From Vagococcus xieshaowenii (lineage in GTDB: Bacteria > Bacillota > Bacilli > Lactobacillales > Vagococcaceae), in contig NZ_CP038865.1 in NCBI RefSeq assembly GCF_004792515.1, positions 1,154,770 to 1,218,769 of the forward strand: a stretch of 64,000 nucleotides of DNA, given 5' to 3'. The stretch's first letter is position 1. Each line of letters begins with the position of its first letter. Of this stretch, positions 18,615 through 29,025 are shown in pieces. The position numbers were made by a program, and so were the translations under genes. The notes under the pieces are model-generated. The model saw only the letters and a list, made by a program, of their open reading frames with translations. It had not been told where the DNA came from and made no database searches.

Positions 18615-20705
18615 TTATTTTTTAATTTCTAATAAATCAATTTTAGCCATTGGTAATATCATGGCTGCGATTTTTGCTAATTGACGTAGACGATTATTTC
18701 GAACTTCTTCATTATCGGCCATAATCATCGTATGATCGAAATAATTAGTAATAAATGGTGTTAATTCCGTTAATTGCTCATATTTTTGTGCAAACGTTAA
18801 ATCAGCAAATGTTGCTTGTGCTGTCGTCACTGCGTGCGCTAATTCTTTTTCTTCTGCTGTTTCAAATAAGTCGTCATCAACTGCTTCTGTTAAAGTATCA
18901 CCGATTAATTCTTGACCTTTTCTTGTTAAGTTAAGGACACGAATAAATGCTTCCATCGTTGGACGGAACTGTTCAGTTGTTTGTTTTTCTTGTAGTAAAC
19001 TTGCAACTTCAATGATTTGATTCATATCAGCTGCTTGTGCGTTGACGCTTGCTTCAATAATATCATGGCGAATATTTTTGCCACTTAATAGTTGTTTAAG
19101 ACGTGCATTAAAGAATTCAACAACCGCTTCAGGGTCCTCTTTAAATGTTACTCCATAAGTTTCAACATTTTGATTGATTGCCTCTTTAATTATCGGTAAT
19201 AGTTTACTAATAGCTAAATCCCAACCTTTATCCTCAATAATACGTACAATTCCGTATGTTTGACGACGTAAAGCATATGGATCATTTGAACCTGACGGAA
19301 TCATTCCAGCGTTAAAGAATGTCATCACTGAATCTAATTTATCAGCAATTGCTAAGACTGCACCCACTGATGATTCTGGTAATTCTCCTTCACTAGAAAC
19401 AGGCAGGTAATGTTCACGAATTGCTTGCGCAACAGCAGGTTTTTCACCTTTTAATAGCGCATATTTTTCGCCCATAATCCCTTGTAATTCTGGGAATTCA
19501 CCGACCATACCCGTCATTAGGTCAAATTTATAAATAGCTGCCGCACGTGCTAAGTCAGCTTGTTCTTCGTTTGATAAGCCCACTGCTTGTCCTAATATTT
19601 CACTAATTTTAGCGACACGTTGCATTTTTTCATAAGTTGTTCCAATTTTTTCATGGAAGGTAACTTTTTTCAAACGTTCCACATATGACGCGATAGTTGG
19701 TTGTTGATCTTCATCATAAAAGAATACCGCATCTTCAAGACGTGCCACTAATACTTTTTCATTACCAGCTACAACATTTTGAATAAACGCTTCGTTACCA
19801 TTGCGTACGGCCACAAAGAATGGTGCTAACTTACCATCTTGGAAACGTACTTCAAAGTAACGTTGATGTTCTTTCATCGAAATAATCAAAACTTCCTCTG
19901 GTACAGCTAAATATTTTTCATCGAATTTCCCTGCAAAAGCTGTTGGATACTCAACGATATTATTAACTTCTTCAAGTAACACTTCATCCAGATTCATCAC
20001 CCAATTATTTTCAGCTGCTAAAGCTTCGATTTGTTTAACAATTAATGCTTTACGTTCTTCAGCGTTGACCAACACATGTTGTGCTTTTAATTTTTCTACA
20101 TATTCAGACGGATGATTAATGGTTGTTTCTTGACCTAAGAAACGATGACCACGTGTTGTTTTACCACTTTTCACATCTAAAAATTGTAAGTCAATTAATT
20201 CATCATCTAACAAGCTGATAATCCAATGAATAGGACGGATAAATTCTGTTGTGTGATTTCCCCAATGCATTGTTACTGGGAAGTGAATACCTTTTAATGT
20301 TTCTAATACATTCGCTAATACTGCCTGTGCTGATTCACCAGGAATAAATTTATCAACATGAACATACTCGACACCTTTTATGTCTTTAAAGAATAATTTG
20401 TCAGTTGAAACACCTTGCCCACGTGCAAATCCTTCTGCTGCTTTGGTCCAATTGCCCTCAGCATCTACTGCAATTTTTTTTGCAGGACCTTTTGCTTCTT
20501 CTTCAATATCTTCTTGTTTTTCAGCTAATTCAAGTACTTCTAATGTTAAGCGTCGAGGTGTTGAATACGTACGAACCTCGCTGTATGATAGACGATTTTC
20601 TTTTAAAAACTTCTCCATTGCTGCTTTAAATTGCTTAATGGATGAAGTCACAAAACGTGCAGGCATTTCTTCTAAACCAATTTCTAATAAAAATGTTTTA
20701 GCCAT
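18615..20705 (-). CDS. glyS: Glycyl-tRNA synthetase beta subunit
   Basis: This is the beta chain of the bacterial alpha2beta2 glycyl-tRNA synthetase, which charges tRNA-Gly. The 696 residues start with the family signature [13 protein letters not shown], include [12 protein letters not shown] and the HRFLGQE region, then an HD-like domain and a C-terminal anticodon-binding-like region ([15 protein letters not shown]). It starts 1 bp after the glyQ stop and is co-transcribed with it under the T-box. Confidence 0.98.
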   Translation of the reverse strand: MAKTFLLEIGLEEMPARFVTSSIKQFKAAMEKFLKENRLSYSEVRTYSTPRRLTLEVLELAEKQEDIEEEAKGPAKKIAVDAEGNWTKAAEGFARGQGVSTDKLFFKDIKGVEYVHVDKFIPGESAQAVLANVLETLKGIHFPVTMHWGNHTTEFIRPIHWIISLLDDELIDLQFLDVKSGKTTRGHRFLGQETTINHPSEYVEKLKAQHVLVNAEERKALIVKQIEALAAENNWVMNLDEVLLEEVNNIVEYPTAFAGKFDEKYLAVPEEVLIISMKEHQRYFEVRFQDGKLAPFFVAVRNGNEAFIQNVVAGNEKVLVARLEDAVFFYDEDQQPTIASYVERLKKVTFHEKIGTTYEKMQRVAKISEILGQAVGLSNEEQADLARAAAIYKFDLMTGMVGEFPELQGIMGEKYALLKGEKPAVAQAIREHYLPVSSEGELPESSVGAVLAIADKLDSVMTFFNAGMIPSGSNDPYALRRQTYGIVRIIEDKGWDLAISKLLPIIKEAINQNVETYGVTFKEDPEAVVEFFNARLKQLLSGKNIRHDIIEASVNAQAADMNQIIEVASLLQEKQTTEQFRPTMEAFIRVLNLTRKGQELIGDTLTEAVDDDLFETAEEKELAHAVTTAQATFADLTFAQKYEQLTELTPFITNYFDHTMIMADNEEVRNNRLRQLAKIAAMILPMAKIDLLEIKK

Positions 20706-20706
20706 T

Positions 20707-21609
20707 TTATGCTTCCTCCTCTTGTGTTTGTTTGTTCAATAATGGGAATCCTAATTTTTCGCGTTCTTCAACAAATTTTTTCGCTAATTGTCTTGCCATG
20801 TTACGGATACGTGATAAATACCCAGCACGTTCAGTAACGGACACCGCTCCACGAGCATCTAGTAAGTTAAACGTATGACTACATTTTAAGACAAAATCAT
20901 ACGCTGGATGAACCAATCCTTCATCAATACAACGTTGTGCTTCTGCTTGATACATCTCAAATAACGTTAATAACATGTCTTGATTACTAATTTCAAATGA
21001 ATATTTAGAATGTTCGAACTCTGGTTGAATAAAGATTTCACCGTATTTAACACCTTTTTTCCATTCTAAATCATAAACACTTTCAACTGATTGAATGTAT
21101 GATGCTAAACGTTCTAAACCGTAAGTGATTTCAACGGTCACTGGGTTACATTCTAAGCCACCTGCTTGTTGGAAGTACGTAAACTGAGTAATTTCCATAC
21201 CGTTTAGCCAAACTTCCCAACCTAAACCGGCACACCCCATTGAAGGATTTTCCCAGTTATCTTCAACAAAACGTATATCATGTTCTAATGGATTAATACC
21301 TAAGCGTTCTAAACTTTCTAAGTATAATTCTTGAATATTATCTGGTGATGGTTTCATGACCACTTGAAATTGATGATGTTGATACAAACGGTTTGGATTT
21401 TCACCATAACGACCATCAGCTGGACGACGTGACGGTTCAACATAAGCAGCGTTCCATGGTTCTGGACCAATCGCACGCAAGAACGTATACGGACTCATTG
21501 TCCCTGCCCCTTTTTCCGTATCATATGCTTGCATTAACATACAGCCTTGTTCTGACCAAAAGTTTTGCAATGTTAAAATCATTTCTTGTACAGTTAATCC
21601 TGTTGTCAT
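20707..21609 (-). CDS. glyQ: Glycyl-tRNA synthetase alpha subunit
   Basis: This is the catalytic alpha chain of glycyl-tRNA synthetase. The 300 residues include the class II signatures [19 protein letters not shown] and [14 protein letters not shown] [13 protein letters not shown], and [19 protein letters not shown] [13 protein letters not shown] at the end. AGGAGATTAATT precedes the ATG. Expression is controlled by the T-box leader immediately upstream. Confidence 0.98.
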   Translation of the reverse strand: MTTGLTVQEMILTLQNFWSEQGCMLMQAYDTEKGAGTMSPYTFLRAIGPEPWNAAYVEPSRRPADGRYGENPNRLYQHHQFQVVMKPSPDNIQELYLESLERLGINPLEHDIRFVEDNWENPSMGCAGLGWEVWLNGMEITQFTYFQQAGGLECNPVTVEITYGLERLASYIQSVESVYDLEWKKGVKYGEIFIQPEFEHSKYSFEISNQDMLLTLFEMYQAEAQRCIDEGLVHPAYDFVLKCSHTFNLLDARGAVSVTERAGYLSRIRNMARQLAKKFVEEREKLGFPLLNKQTQEEEA

Positions 21610-21639
21610 AATTAATCTCCTTTACGTCTTTTGAGTAAA

Positions 21640-21856
21640 ATAAAAAGTCCCTATGTTTAGACAATTAGCCTAAACATAGGGACGAAAATTTTCGCGGTTC
21701 CACCCTAATTCCAAGAACATGTTCTTGGCATCTTCATTGTGTTTGCTCCAAAGCGCCCTTCAGATATTGTCTTTAACTGGTTGCACCAACCCCAGCCTCT
21801 CTGTAAAAAACATTCATCTTACTCTTCTTTTTCTTCGCAACTATTTAATTATCTTC
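21640..21856 (-). promoter_or_regulatory. T-box riboswitch leader of glyQS
   Basis: The leader contains the T-box sequence AGGGTGGAACCGCG (about 21692-21705) and stem I motifs AGAGAG and GTTGGTG. The terminator is a 14-bp stem (21647-21660 with 21670-21683) followed by TTTTTATTTT. Uncharged tRNA-Gly would favour the antiterminator. I did not assign the specifier codon with confidence; the Gly identity rests on the downstream genes. Confidence 0.93.
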
Positions 21857-21862
21857 TTGTCT

Positions 21863-21891
21863 ATCATAGCCGTTATTCATTAACTAGTCAA
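21863..21891 (-). promoter_or_regulatory. Promoter of the glyQS T-box leader
   Basis: Minus strand TTGACT (21886-21891), 17-bp spacer, TATGAT (21863-21868). The -35 overlaps the last codons of recO. Confidence 0.8.
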
Positions 21892-22693
21892 TATCTTTGC
21901 TAGTTTTATCGGAATTTTCTACGCGTTTGTCTAACAAAATATTTTGCCAATTAACCATGTCATCAATGAATTTTTTACTTTTTAGAAAAATCCCGACATA
22001 TTCTTCATACAACATATCTATTGTTTGTCTTATTTCACGTTTTGTTTCAGGCGAGAGTGAAATAGAATGTATTTGTTCTAACGAAATACTAGAGAACATA
22101 CGGATAAAATGCATCGCCTTAGCTGATGCGTGATAGCGACGTTCATCTCGGTGAAAATCTTGCTCACAAATCACCCCTAAATAAGCTGAAGAAAAATCAA
22201 ATTTACCTTGCGTTTGACCACAAATACGACAACGAATCCATTCAAACTCCAAACCAAAACGATTAAGTATTTGAATTTCAAAAATATTGGTTAATATTTC
22301 TGGATCTTGACCCTCATCCATTAATGTCAATATATCACGTGTAAAACCATAAAGAGCCGGATCATACGTTTGATCATCTATTGCAACATCAACTAAATTC
22401 AATATGTAAGTCGCATACGCCGTTAAAAAAATATCTTGCTGAATATGACGAAAACTGCCAACATTTTTAGAAGCATTCAAAAAAGACAAACCCTCTTGAT
22501 TTAATTTTCCAATATAGGTCCCGTAAGCAAATGGCTGTGTCGCAACTGTTAAAGGATTATTTTTCTTCATGGCATTGCGCATAAAAAACATAACTTTTCC
22601 GTGTTGCTCGGTAAAAATTTTGACAAGTTTATCTTTATCACGATGCTTTTTACTAAATAAAATTAAACCGTTAACCTCATTTACTTCAGACAT
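21884..22693 (-). CDS. recO: DNA repair protein RecO
   Basis: RecO helps load RecA in the RecFOR recombination pathway. From the ATG at 22693 the 269-residue protein has an N-terminal OB-fold (EVNGLILFSKKHRDKDKL) and a C-terminal helical domain with the zinc-binding motif CRICGQ and CEQDFH. I chose 22693 because GAGGTGAG precedes it; the frame upstream (MCYLLLLLK...) has no ribosome site and does not look like RecO. The gene sits in the usual era-recO-glyQ order. Confidence 0.95.
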   Translation of the reverse strand: MSEVNEVNGLILFSKKHRDKDKLVKIFTEQHGKVMFFMRNAMKKNNPLTVATQPFAYGTYIGKLNQEGLSFLNASKNVGSFRHIQQDIFLTAYATYILNLVDVAIDDQTYDPALYGFTRDILTLMDEGQDPEILTNIFEIQILNRFGLEFEWIRCRICGQTQGKFDFSSAYLGVICEQDFHRDERRYHASAKAMHFIRMFSSISLEQIHSISLSPETKREIRQTIDMLYEEYVGIFLKSKKFIDDMVNWQNILLDKRVENSDKTSKDID

Positions 22694-22730
22694 TTCTCTC
22701 ACCTCACGATACTTTAATAATAGCAATAAA

Positions 22731-22769
22731 TAGCACACAACCTCTTAATCAAACGACAGTTGTGTGCTA
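22731..22769 (-). terminator. Inverted repeat between era and recO
   Basis: 11-bp arms TAGCACACAAC and GTTGTGTGCTA around a 17-nt loop. On the minus strand the tail is ATTTATTG, a weak T stretch, so this may be an attenuator or processing hairpin within the operon. Confidence 0.6.
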
Positions 22770-22775
22770 AGTATA

Positions 22776-23681
22776 TTAATAATCCATTTCACGATAGCCG
22801 AAATCTTTTAAGTAACGTTGTTTGTCACGCCAGTTTTTCTCGACTTTTACCCATGTTTCTAGATAAACTTTATTTCCTAATAGTAATTCGATATCTTTAC
22901 GTGCGCGAATACCGACGTCTTTCATCATTTTACCGCCTTTACCGATTAAGATACCTTTTTGACTATTGCGCTCTACCACGATGGTCGCTTGAACATGAAC
23001 TTTATCATTTTCATCACGAGTCATTGAGTCCACTACTACGGCCACAGAATGCGGAACTTCTTCATGTGTTAATTGCAACACTTTCTCACGAATCAATTCA
23101 GAGACAACAAAGTATTCTGGATGATCTGTAATTTGATCCGCTGGATAATACTGAGGACCTTCTTCTAAATAAGTTGTTAGTTTTTCTAATAAACTATCTA
23201 CATTATTTCCTTGTGTAGCAGAGATTGGAATAATTTCCGCAAAATCCATTTCTTCTTTGTAATCTTCAATAATTGGTAGTAATTTATCTGGATGAATGGT
23301 ATCAATTTTATTAATAACTAAAATAACAGGCGCTTGATTATTTTTCAAACGTTCGATAATAAAATTATCTCCAGGCCCACGTTTTTGATCGGCACTTACT
23401 AAGAAAAGTACGGCATCAACTTCACGCAAGGCACTGTAAGCAGATTCCACCATAAAATCCCCTAATTTATGCTTTGGTTTATGAATACCTGGTGTATCAA
23501 TAAAGACAATCTGGCTATCGTTAGTTGTATAGACTCCTTGAATTTTATTTCTTGTTGTTTGTGCTTTGTCACTCATGATGGCAATTTTTTGGCCAATCAC
23601 ACGGTTTAATAATGTTGATTTTCCCACATTTGGACGACCAACAATCGCCACAAAACCTGAACGGAATGCTTTTTCTTCCAT
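22776..23681 (-). CDS. era: GTPase Era
   Basis: Era is an essential GTPase for 30S ribosome maturation that binds the 3' end of 16S rRNA. The 301 residues show G1 [10 protein letters not shown] (about 16-25), G3 [11 protein letters not shown]4 NKIDTI, and a C-terminal KH domain ([20 protein letters not shown]). ATG follows AAGAGGAAATAAC. It starts 15 bp after the dgkA stop within the conserved cluster. Confidence 0.98.
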   Translation of the reverse strand: MEEKAFRSGFVAIVGRPNVGKSTLLNRVIGQKIAIMSDKAQTTRNKIQGVYTTNDSQIVFIDTPGIHKPKHKLGDFMVESAYSALREVDAVLFLVSADQKRGPGDNFIIERLKNNQAPVILVINKIDTIHPDKLLPIIEDYKEEMDFAEIIPISATQGNNVDSLLEKLTTYLEEGPQYYPADQITDHPEYFVVSELIREKVLQLTHEEVPHSVAVVVDSMTRDENDKVHVQATIVVERNSQKGILIGKGGKMMKDVGIRARKDIELLLGNKVYLETWVKVEKNWRDKQRYLKDFGYREMDY

Positions 23682-23696
23682 GTTATTTCCTCTTTC

Positions 23697-24119
23697 TTAA
23701 TTCAATATTTTTTGGATAATAGGCCAAACTTTTGGAATAAAGATATACGCAGCGACTACCATCGCAAATAACGAGCTGATAAGTACGACGGTTGCGCCCA
23801 TATCTTTTACCTTTTTACCAAGTGGATGATAATTCCTTAACGTATACATATCCACTAAATTCTCAGCAATAGTATTCAGCATTTCCATCATCAATACTTG
23901 AAAAATAGCAAATGTAATCCATAACCACTCACCTATTGAAATTCTAAAGTAGATACTTACAATAACAGCAAGTAACCCAATAAGGCAATGATAACGAAAA
24001 TTGCGTTCTTCAACAAAGGCAATTTTACCACCGTTAATGGCATATTTTAAGGACTGTAAAAACCGGTAATTCTTCTCTATTTGCTTATTTTCTTGCTTAT
24101 CGTTGTAATCCATAGGCAT
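23697..24119 (-). CDS. dgkA: Diacylglycerol/undecaprenol kinase family protein
   Basis: This small integral-membrane kinase of the DgkA family phosphorylates undecaprenol in Gram-positives and helps recycle the lipid carrier. The 140 residues have an amphipathic start, three membrane segments, the family motif EMLNTAIENLVD-like EMLNTIAENLVDM, and KKVKDMGATVVLI. The ATG overlaps the ybeY end by 23 nt, so the genes are translationally coupled. No cytidine deaminase gene sits between dgkA and era, where some relatives have one. Confidence 0.93.
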   Translation of the reverse strand: MPMDYNDKQENKQIEKNYRFLQSLKYAINGGKIAFVEERNFRYHCLIGLLAVIVSIYFRISIGEWLWITFAIFQVLMMEMLNTIAENLVDMYTLRNYHPLGKKVKDMGATVVLISSLFAMVVAAYIFIPKVWPIIQKILN

Positions 24120-24564
24120 CTAAAATCTCTCTTTGTAAACCAAACATCTCTTTTTCATCTGCTTCATTCATATGGTCATAACCATTCAAATGTAGGAAAC
24201 CATGAACAGCTAAGAAACCTAACTCACGTTCAAAGCTGTGACCATACTCTTGCGCTTGTTCTTTGGCTTTGTCAATTGAAATTAGAATATCGCCAATATT
24301 ACGTGGTAAGCCCATTTCTTCTAGAAGTTCAGCAGGGATATCTTGCTCATCTTCAATCGCAAAGCTGATCACGTCCGTTGGTACATCTTTACCACGATAC
24401 TCACGGTTAAACGTTTGAATGGCTTCGTTGTCCATAATAGTGACTGACATTTCAGTAGCGTCGCCTAAATCTAAGTGTGCCCCTGAAAAATTCAGGACAT
24501 CCACAATATCGTCTAAATGTTGTTGTGCAACTGCACCTGTTTTATCTTCAATATAAATTTCCAT
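24097..24564 (-). CDS. ybeY: Endoribonuclease YbeY (rRNA maturation)
   Basis: YbeY is a zinc-dependent RNase involved in 16S rRNA 3' processing and ribosome quality control. The 155 residues contain the zinc site HGFLHLNGYDH and the LGDILIS-like IGDILISIDKA. Its start codon overlaps the pgpH stop (TAATG). Confidence 0.96.
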   Translation of the reverse strand: MEIYIEDKTGAVAQQHLDDIVDVLNFSGAHLDLGDATEMSVTIMDNEAIQTFNREYRGKDVPTDVISFAIEDEQDIPAELLEEMGLPRNIGDILISIDKAKEQAQEYGHSFERELGFLAVHGFLHLNGYDHMNEADEKEMFGLQREILDAYGLQR

Positions 24565-26723
24565 TATTTTGACTTCCCTTCAATTTCATCTTTAAATTTA
24601 GGATACTCAATACGAGAATGGAATGTACTACATAACCCATTGATTAAAGATTCTTTGACTGTATTTAATTCTCCTAATGTTATACCTGATTCATCTAATT
24701 GTCCATCTTTAATACGGTTACTAATTGTGTTTGAAACAAATTCAGTGATTAATTCTTTCGTTGGTTGCTTCATCGCACGCACACCCGCTTCACACGTATC
24801 CGCTATATTAACAATCGCTGCTTCTTTGGTTTGCGGTTTAGGACCCGGGTAACGGAAATCAGCCTCTTTTAAATCAGGATTGCGTTCTAATGCTGATTGA
24901 TAAAAATATTGCATCAATGTAGTACCATGATGTTGTTGACAAATATCAATGACCATTTTTGGCATATGATACTCTTTTAACATTTTAACACCTTCTGTAA
25001 CGTGAGAAAAAATAATCTCTTTACTATCTTCAGGCAATAAGAAGTCATGAGGATTGTCAGCCCCTGTTGGCAAATTCTCCACAAAAAAGTTAGCATATTT
25101 AATTTTACCAATATCATGATAATAACAAGCCACCCTAGTTACTAATGAACGGCCACCTATTGCAGCAACGGCATTCGCACTTAAACTTGCTACCATCATT
25201 GAATGATGATACGTTCCAGGTGCTTCCTCAAGTAATTTTTTCAACAATGGATGTGTAGGATTACTTAATTCATTTAAGACAATCATACTGTCATCATTTA
25301 ATAACAAATCAATGTATGGATGTAATCCAATGGCAAGGGTAAAGCTCAACAAGCTACCAATCATTGTACAGACAATTGCTGATATCGTTGATTTATCCGT
25401 TATCTGCATCCCTTGATAAATAACCAAAATAATGACAAACAGTGTAGGGAAACTAAAGAGCCATACTAACCCTTTTATACGCTGACGCCCTAATTTCTCC
25501 CGACTTAATAAAGTCGCCATTAAACCTGAAAAAACCAACACACTAAGAATTAACAATAAATTACTAGTTCCTGCTAAATTATAAAATATAAATAAAGCAA
25601 ATGATACTTGAAATAGTGCAAATAACGTGCTGGCACGACGGCTAATGAATGTATTCATTATAAACGGCATCAAGGCCACAGGAAAGACTAACGAAATAAA
25701 CGGATTAGACTCTGTTTGGAAGTAAGACAATCCTTTCATAATCATTACTGCCAGAAGTATCATGATTAAATAAGCATGAAATAAACGAAATCCTTTTAAT
25801 TTATCCTCAGATGTCAAGACAATCCAAATTAAACAAACAAGTTGTAAGAAAATCATCAAGCCAAGTGCGACATATGGGAAGATACTTGTTTCTTTGCCTG
25901 CCATACCAAGTAGTTCCAATTTTTTCATAGCGCGAGCATCAATTTGAACGCCTTCACGAACAATAACTTCTCCGTGATAGATCATTACTGGATTAACACT
26001 TTGTCTTGCTGAAGCTTTTAATTCCTCGGTTTTCTTTTCATCTAAAAATTCATTTGGCACAACAGTTAGTCGAATCAATGAATTGGCTAGTGATATTTCT
26101 TGGTCATTTAATGCAATTTTATCCAAGTTATCTTTGGCTTTTTCACGGTAGTCAGTCAAGGTTTCCTCATGAATATGATTGGCCATTGCATTGCCAACGA
26201 CGGTTAATAATTGTGCTTTTACTGCTGATAAATTATCCTCTTTTAGTGTGAACATCGTCTTTAAAACTGAATCAGGTATTGATGTAAAATAATCCATATC
26301 AGTTTCATCTAACTTTTCAAAAATACTTTTGATATTAGCAAGATAGTCATCTGCTGTAGGAACATTTTTTTTATCCTTGGCTGCGGAAAATTTACTATTC
26401 ACTTCTTTTTTTGATTGTTCAATGTAATCAAATAAGTGCGTTAATTTTTCAATTTGTTCAGTTCCTATTTGGTCATCGTACGTATACGCAGGGACTATCG
26501 CACTTTCAGCTAATTTGCGTTTTTCTTCTGTTTCTGACTTATTCTCAAGTGTTTTATTAGCTCGTATCGTTTGAGAAGCAAGACTACCTTCTTGATAGTC
26601 CATGTCTTTTTGTCTTAAACTAGAGAAAATCAAGCCAAATAATACCAACCCAAACAATAACGATGCAGTTATTATATATTTTAAATCAAATTTCTCTAGC
26701 CATCGTGAAAAATTAATTTTCAC
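24564..26723 (-). CDS. pgpH: 7TM-HD family c-di-AMP phosphodiesterase PgpH
   Basis: PgpH hydrolyses the second messenger c-di-AMP at the membrane. The 719 residues have one N-terminal membrane segment (about 17-36), an extracellular domain (about 40-275), seven membrane helices (about 280-480), and a cytoplasmic HD domain with GTYHHSMMVASL, CYYHDIGKIKY and QQHHGTTL metal ligands. It lies between phoH and ybeY as in many Firmicutes. ATG at 26723 follows AGGAGATG. Confidence 0.95.
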   Translation of the reverse strand: MKINFSRWLEKFDLKYIITASLLFGLVLFGLIFSSLRQKDMDYQEGSLASQTIRANKTLENKSETEEKRKLAESAIVPAYTYDDQIGTEQIEKLTHLFDYIEQSKKEVNSKFSAAKDKKNVPTADDYLANIKSIFEKLDETDMDYFTSIPDSVLKTMFTLKEDNLSAVKAQLLTVVGNAMANHIHEETLTDYREKAKDNLDKIALNDQEISLANSLIRLTVVPNEFLDEKKTEELKASARQSVNPVMIYHGEVIVREGVQIDARAMKKLELLGMAGKETSIFPYVALGLMIFLQLVCLIWIVLTSEDKLKGFRLFHAYLIMILLAVMIMKGLSYFQTESNPFISLVFPVALMPFIMNTFISRRASTLFALFQVSFALFIFYNLAGTSNLLLILSVLVFSGLMATLLSREKLGRQRIKGLVWLFSFPTLFVIILVIYQGMQITDKSTISAIVCTMIGSLLSFTLAIGLHPYIDLLLNDDSMIVLNELSNPTHPLLKKLLEEAPGTYHHSMMVASLSANAVAAIGGRSLVTRVACYYHDIGKIKYANFFVENLPTGADNPHDFLLPEDSKEIIFSHVTEGVKMLKEYHMPKMVIDICQQHHGTTLMQYFYQSALERNPDLKEADFRYPGPKPQTKEAAIVNIADTCEAGVRAMKQPTKELITEFVSNTISNRIKDGQLDESGITLGELNTVKESLINGLCSTFHSRIEYPKFKDEIEGKSK

Positions 26724-26741
26724 TTTCCATCATCTCCTAAG

Positions 26742-27710
26742 TTAATGACTTTCTTCTTGTTTATAAGCTTCGATAATTTCAGCTACAACGGGATGACGCA
26801 CCACATCGTTAGATTCAAAGGTCACAAAACCAATTTTTTTAATCTGATGTAATTTTTGTTGTGCATCGACTAACCCACTCTTGACCCCTCTTGGTAAATC
26901 AATCTGTGAAACATCGCCATTTACGATCATTTTTGAATTAAAGCCTAGACGCGTTAAGAACATTTTCATTTGTGCAACAGTTGTATTTTGAGCTTCATCT
27001 AAAATGACAAAAGCTTCATCCAATGTTCGACCACGCATATACGCAAGCGGAGCAATTTCAATGACCCCACGTTCCATCAAACGATTAGTATGTTCCATGC
27101 CAAAAATAGCATATAGCGCATCATAAACAGGACGTAAATAGGGATCGACTTTTTCTTTTAAATCACCTGGTAAAAAACCAAGATTCTCACCTGCTTCAAC
27201 TGCCGGACGTGTCAGTACAATTTTTTTGACTTCGCCTCTTTTTAGCGCAGCAATCGCCATCACCACTGCTAAAAATGTTTTACCTGTTCCTGCTGGACCA
27301 ATACCAAACGTGATATCTTTTTTCTTGATTGTTTCAATGTATTTTTTTTGACCATACGTTTTAACACGAATAGCTTTTCCATTCTTGTCTTTGATAATTT
27401 CTTCTTCATATAGGTCAATAAAATAATCTAATGTCCCTTTTTTTGACATTTTTAGTGCCGTCACAACATCAGGTGTGCTAATAGGAATTTCTTTTAATAA
27501 GAGTATTTCTAATTTTTTGATAATTTGTTCAACAGCCAATACATCTTCTTCTTGACCGTTAATTTGAATCATTTCTCCTCGTGTATGAATCTCCACATGA
27601 CGATTCTCTTCAATTAGTTTTAGATGTGCATCATGCGCACCAAATAATTGCACGGCTTTTTCTGGATGATGTATGACTAATTCCGTTGAAAATTCTTCAA
27701 TATTTATCAA
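26742..27710 (-). CDS. phoH: PhoH-family ATPase
   Basis: This is a cytosolic P-loop ATPase of the PhoH/YqfL-type group, implicated in RNA metabolism. The 322 residues have an N-terminal KH-like region, Walker A GPAGTGKTFLAV (about 125-136), FVILDEAQNT as Walker B, and NGDVSQIDLPRG. I place the start at TTG 27710 (LINIEEFSTE) because AAAGGAG lies 7 bp before it; the upstream MWYYLTIDILY frame would run through the promoter region. PhoH and pgpH are 18 bp apart. Confidence 0.92.
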   Translation of the reverse strand: MINIEEFSTELVIHHPEKAVQLFGAHDAHLKLIEENRHVEIHTRGEMIQINGQEEDVLAVEQIIKKLEILLLKEIPISTPDVVTALKMSKKGTLDYFIDLYEEEIIKDKNGKAIRVKTYGQKKYIETIKKKDITFGIGPAGTGKTFLAVVMAIAALKRGEVKKIVLTRPAVEAGENLGFLPGDLKEKVDPYLRPVYDALYAIFGMEHTNRLMERGVIEIAPLAYMRGRTLDEAFVILDEAQNTTVAQMKMFLTRLGFNSKMIVNGDVSQIDLPRGVKSGLVDAQQKLHQIKKIGFVTFESNDVVRHPVVAEIIEAYKQEESH

Positions 27711-27770
27711 AGCATTCGCTCCTTTATATAGAATATCTATTGTTAAATAATACCACATTTAGCGCAACTT

Positions 27771-27803
27771 AAAAAGAATCTACGATAATCGTAGATTCTT
27801 TTT
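27771..27803 (-). terminator. Terminator of rlmN
   Basis: Perfect palindrome with 15-bp arms and a 3-nt loop, AAAAAGAATCTACGA paired with its complement. It can work in both directions and directly follows the rlmN stop. Confidence 0.9.
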
Positions 27804-27806
27804 AAG

Positions 27807-28862
27807 TTATTTTTTCATTTGTTTACTTCGTAATTGACCACATGCAGCGTCTATATCTGATCCTTGCTCTTTACGTACAACACAATTGACACCATGTTTT
27901 TGCAAAATATTATAAAAAGCTAATACATCTTCCTTAGAACTACGAGAATATTGATCATGTTCACTTACTGGATTATAAGGAATTAAATTTACATACGCTA
28001 ATTTCTTTTTATCTTTTAACAATTCTGCCAATTGGCGAGCATGTTCCGGACGGTCGTTGACATGAGATAACATAATGTATTCAAATGTAATACGTCGATT
28101 ATTTTTTGATAAATAATAATCAACTGCATCCATCAATTTCTCAATAGGATTGCTACGGTTAATACGCATGATTGAGGTGCGTACCTCATTGTTTGGAGCA
28201 TGTAACGAAATCGCCAAATTAATTTGGAATGGCTCATCGGCAAATTCACGTATTTTATGAATTAAACCACTAGTTGATACTGTAATATGACGAGCTCCAA
28301 TTGATAATCCCTTAGTGTGATTGACAATTGATAAGAATGACAAAACATTATCATAGTTATCAAACGGCTCTCCAATTCCCATTACAACAATATGACTAAC
28401 ACGCTGCCCTTCACCTTTACTATCAAGATAAAATTGCACTTGCATAATTTGCGCCACAATTTCTCCAGCGGTTAAATCGCGTTGTTTTTTCAAAATACCA
28501 CTTGCACAAAATGTACAGCCAATATTACAACCTACTTGTGTCGTAACACAAACAGATAACCCGTAATGATGCTTCATTAATACCGTTTCAATCATGTGCT
28601 TATCTTCTAATTGGAACAAATACTTCACTGTACCGTCTTTTGATTCTTGAACAACCACTTGATTTAACGGAGTGAAACTAAAATTATTTTCAAGTTTTTC
28701 AATTAAGATTTTCGACAAATTCGACATTTCTTCAAATTGGTTGACACGTTTAACATATAACCAGTCCCAAACTTGTGAAGTTCGAAACTTCTTTTCACCA
28801 TTTTCTATTAACCAGTTCTCTAAATTTTCATAAGTAAGGCCATAAATTGCTTGTTTTGTCAC
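27807..28862 (-). CDS. rlmN: 23S rRNA (adenine2503-C2)-methyltransferase RlmN
   Basis: This radical SAM enzyme methylates A2503 of 23S rRNA and A37 of some tRNAs. The 351 residues contain the iron-sulfur motif [26 protein letters not shown], and the C-terminal [16 protein letters not shown] with the second catalytic Cys. Start GTG at 28862 follows AAAGGAG; the ATG further upstream (28934) lacks a ribosome site and would add residues unlike the family. Confidence 0.96.
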   Translation of the reverse strand: MTKQAIYGLTYENLENWLIENGEKKFRTSQVWDWLYVKRVNQFEEMSNLSKILIEKLENNFSFTPLNQVVVQESKDGTVKYLFQLEDKHMIETVLMKHHYGLSVCVTTQVGCNIGCTFCASGILKKQRDLTAGEIVAQIMQVQFYLDSKGEGQRVSHIVVMGIGEPFDNYDNVLSFLSIVNHTKGLSIGARHITVSTSGLIHKIREFADEPFQINLAISLHAPNNEVRTSIMRINRSNPIEKLMDAVDYYLSKNNRRITFEYIMLSHVNDRPEHARQLAELLKDKKKLAYVNLIPYNPVSEHDQYSRSSKEDVLAFYNILQKHGVNCVVRKEQGSDIDAACGQLRSKQMKK

Positions 28863-28971
28863 GATTATTTCTCCTTTCAAAAACCAACTCTCAACTTGTA
28901 AACTATATAACAAAGAAATTAAATTCACAATCAATTTTTAAATTTTTTATCAACATTTAGCCTATGATTGT

Positions 28972-28999
28972 TTGTAATAGATGGATTATTTGCTATAAT
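28972..28999 (+). promoter_or_regulatory. Promoter of the Na+/H+ antiporter gene
   Basis: TTGTAA (28972-28977), 16-bp spacer, extended -10 TGCTATAAT (28991-28999), then AAAGGTGG before the ATG at 29026. Confidence 0.75.
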
Positions 29000-29025
29000 T
29001 TATAACATAAGAAAGGTGGAATTTT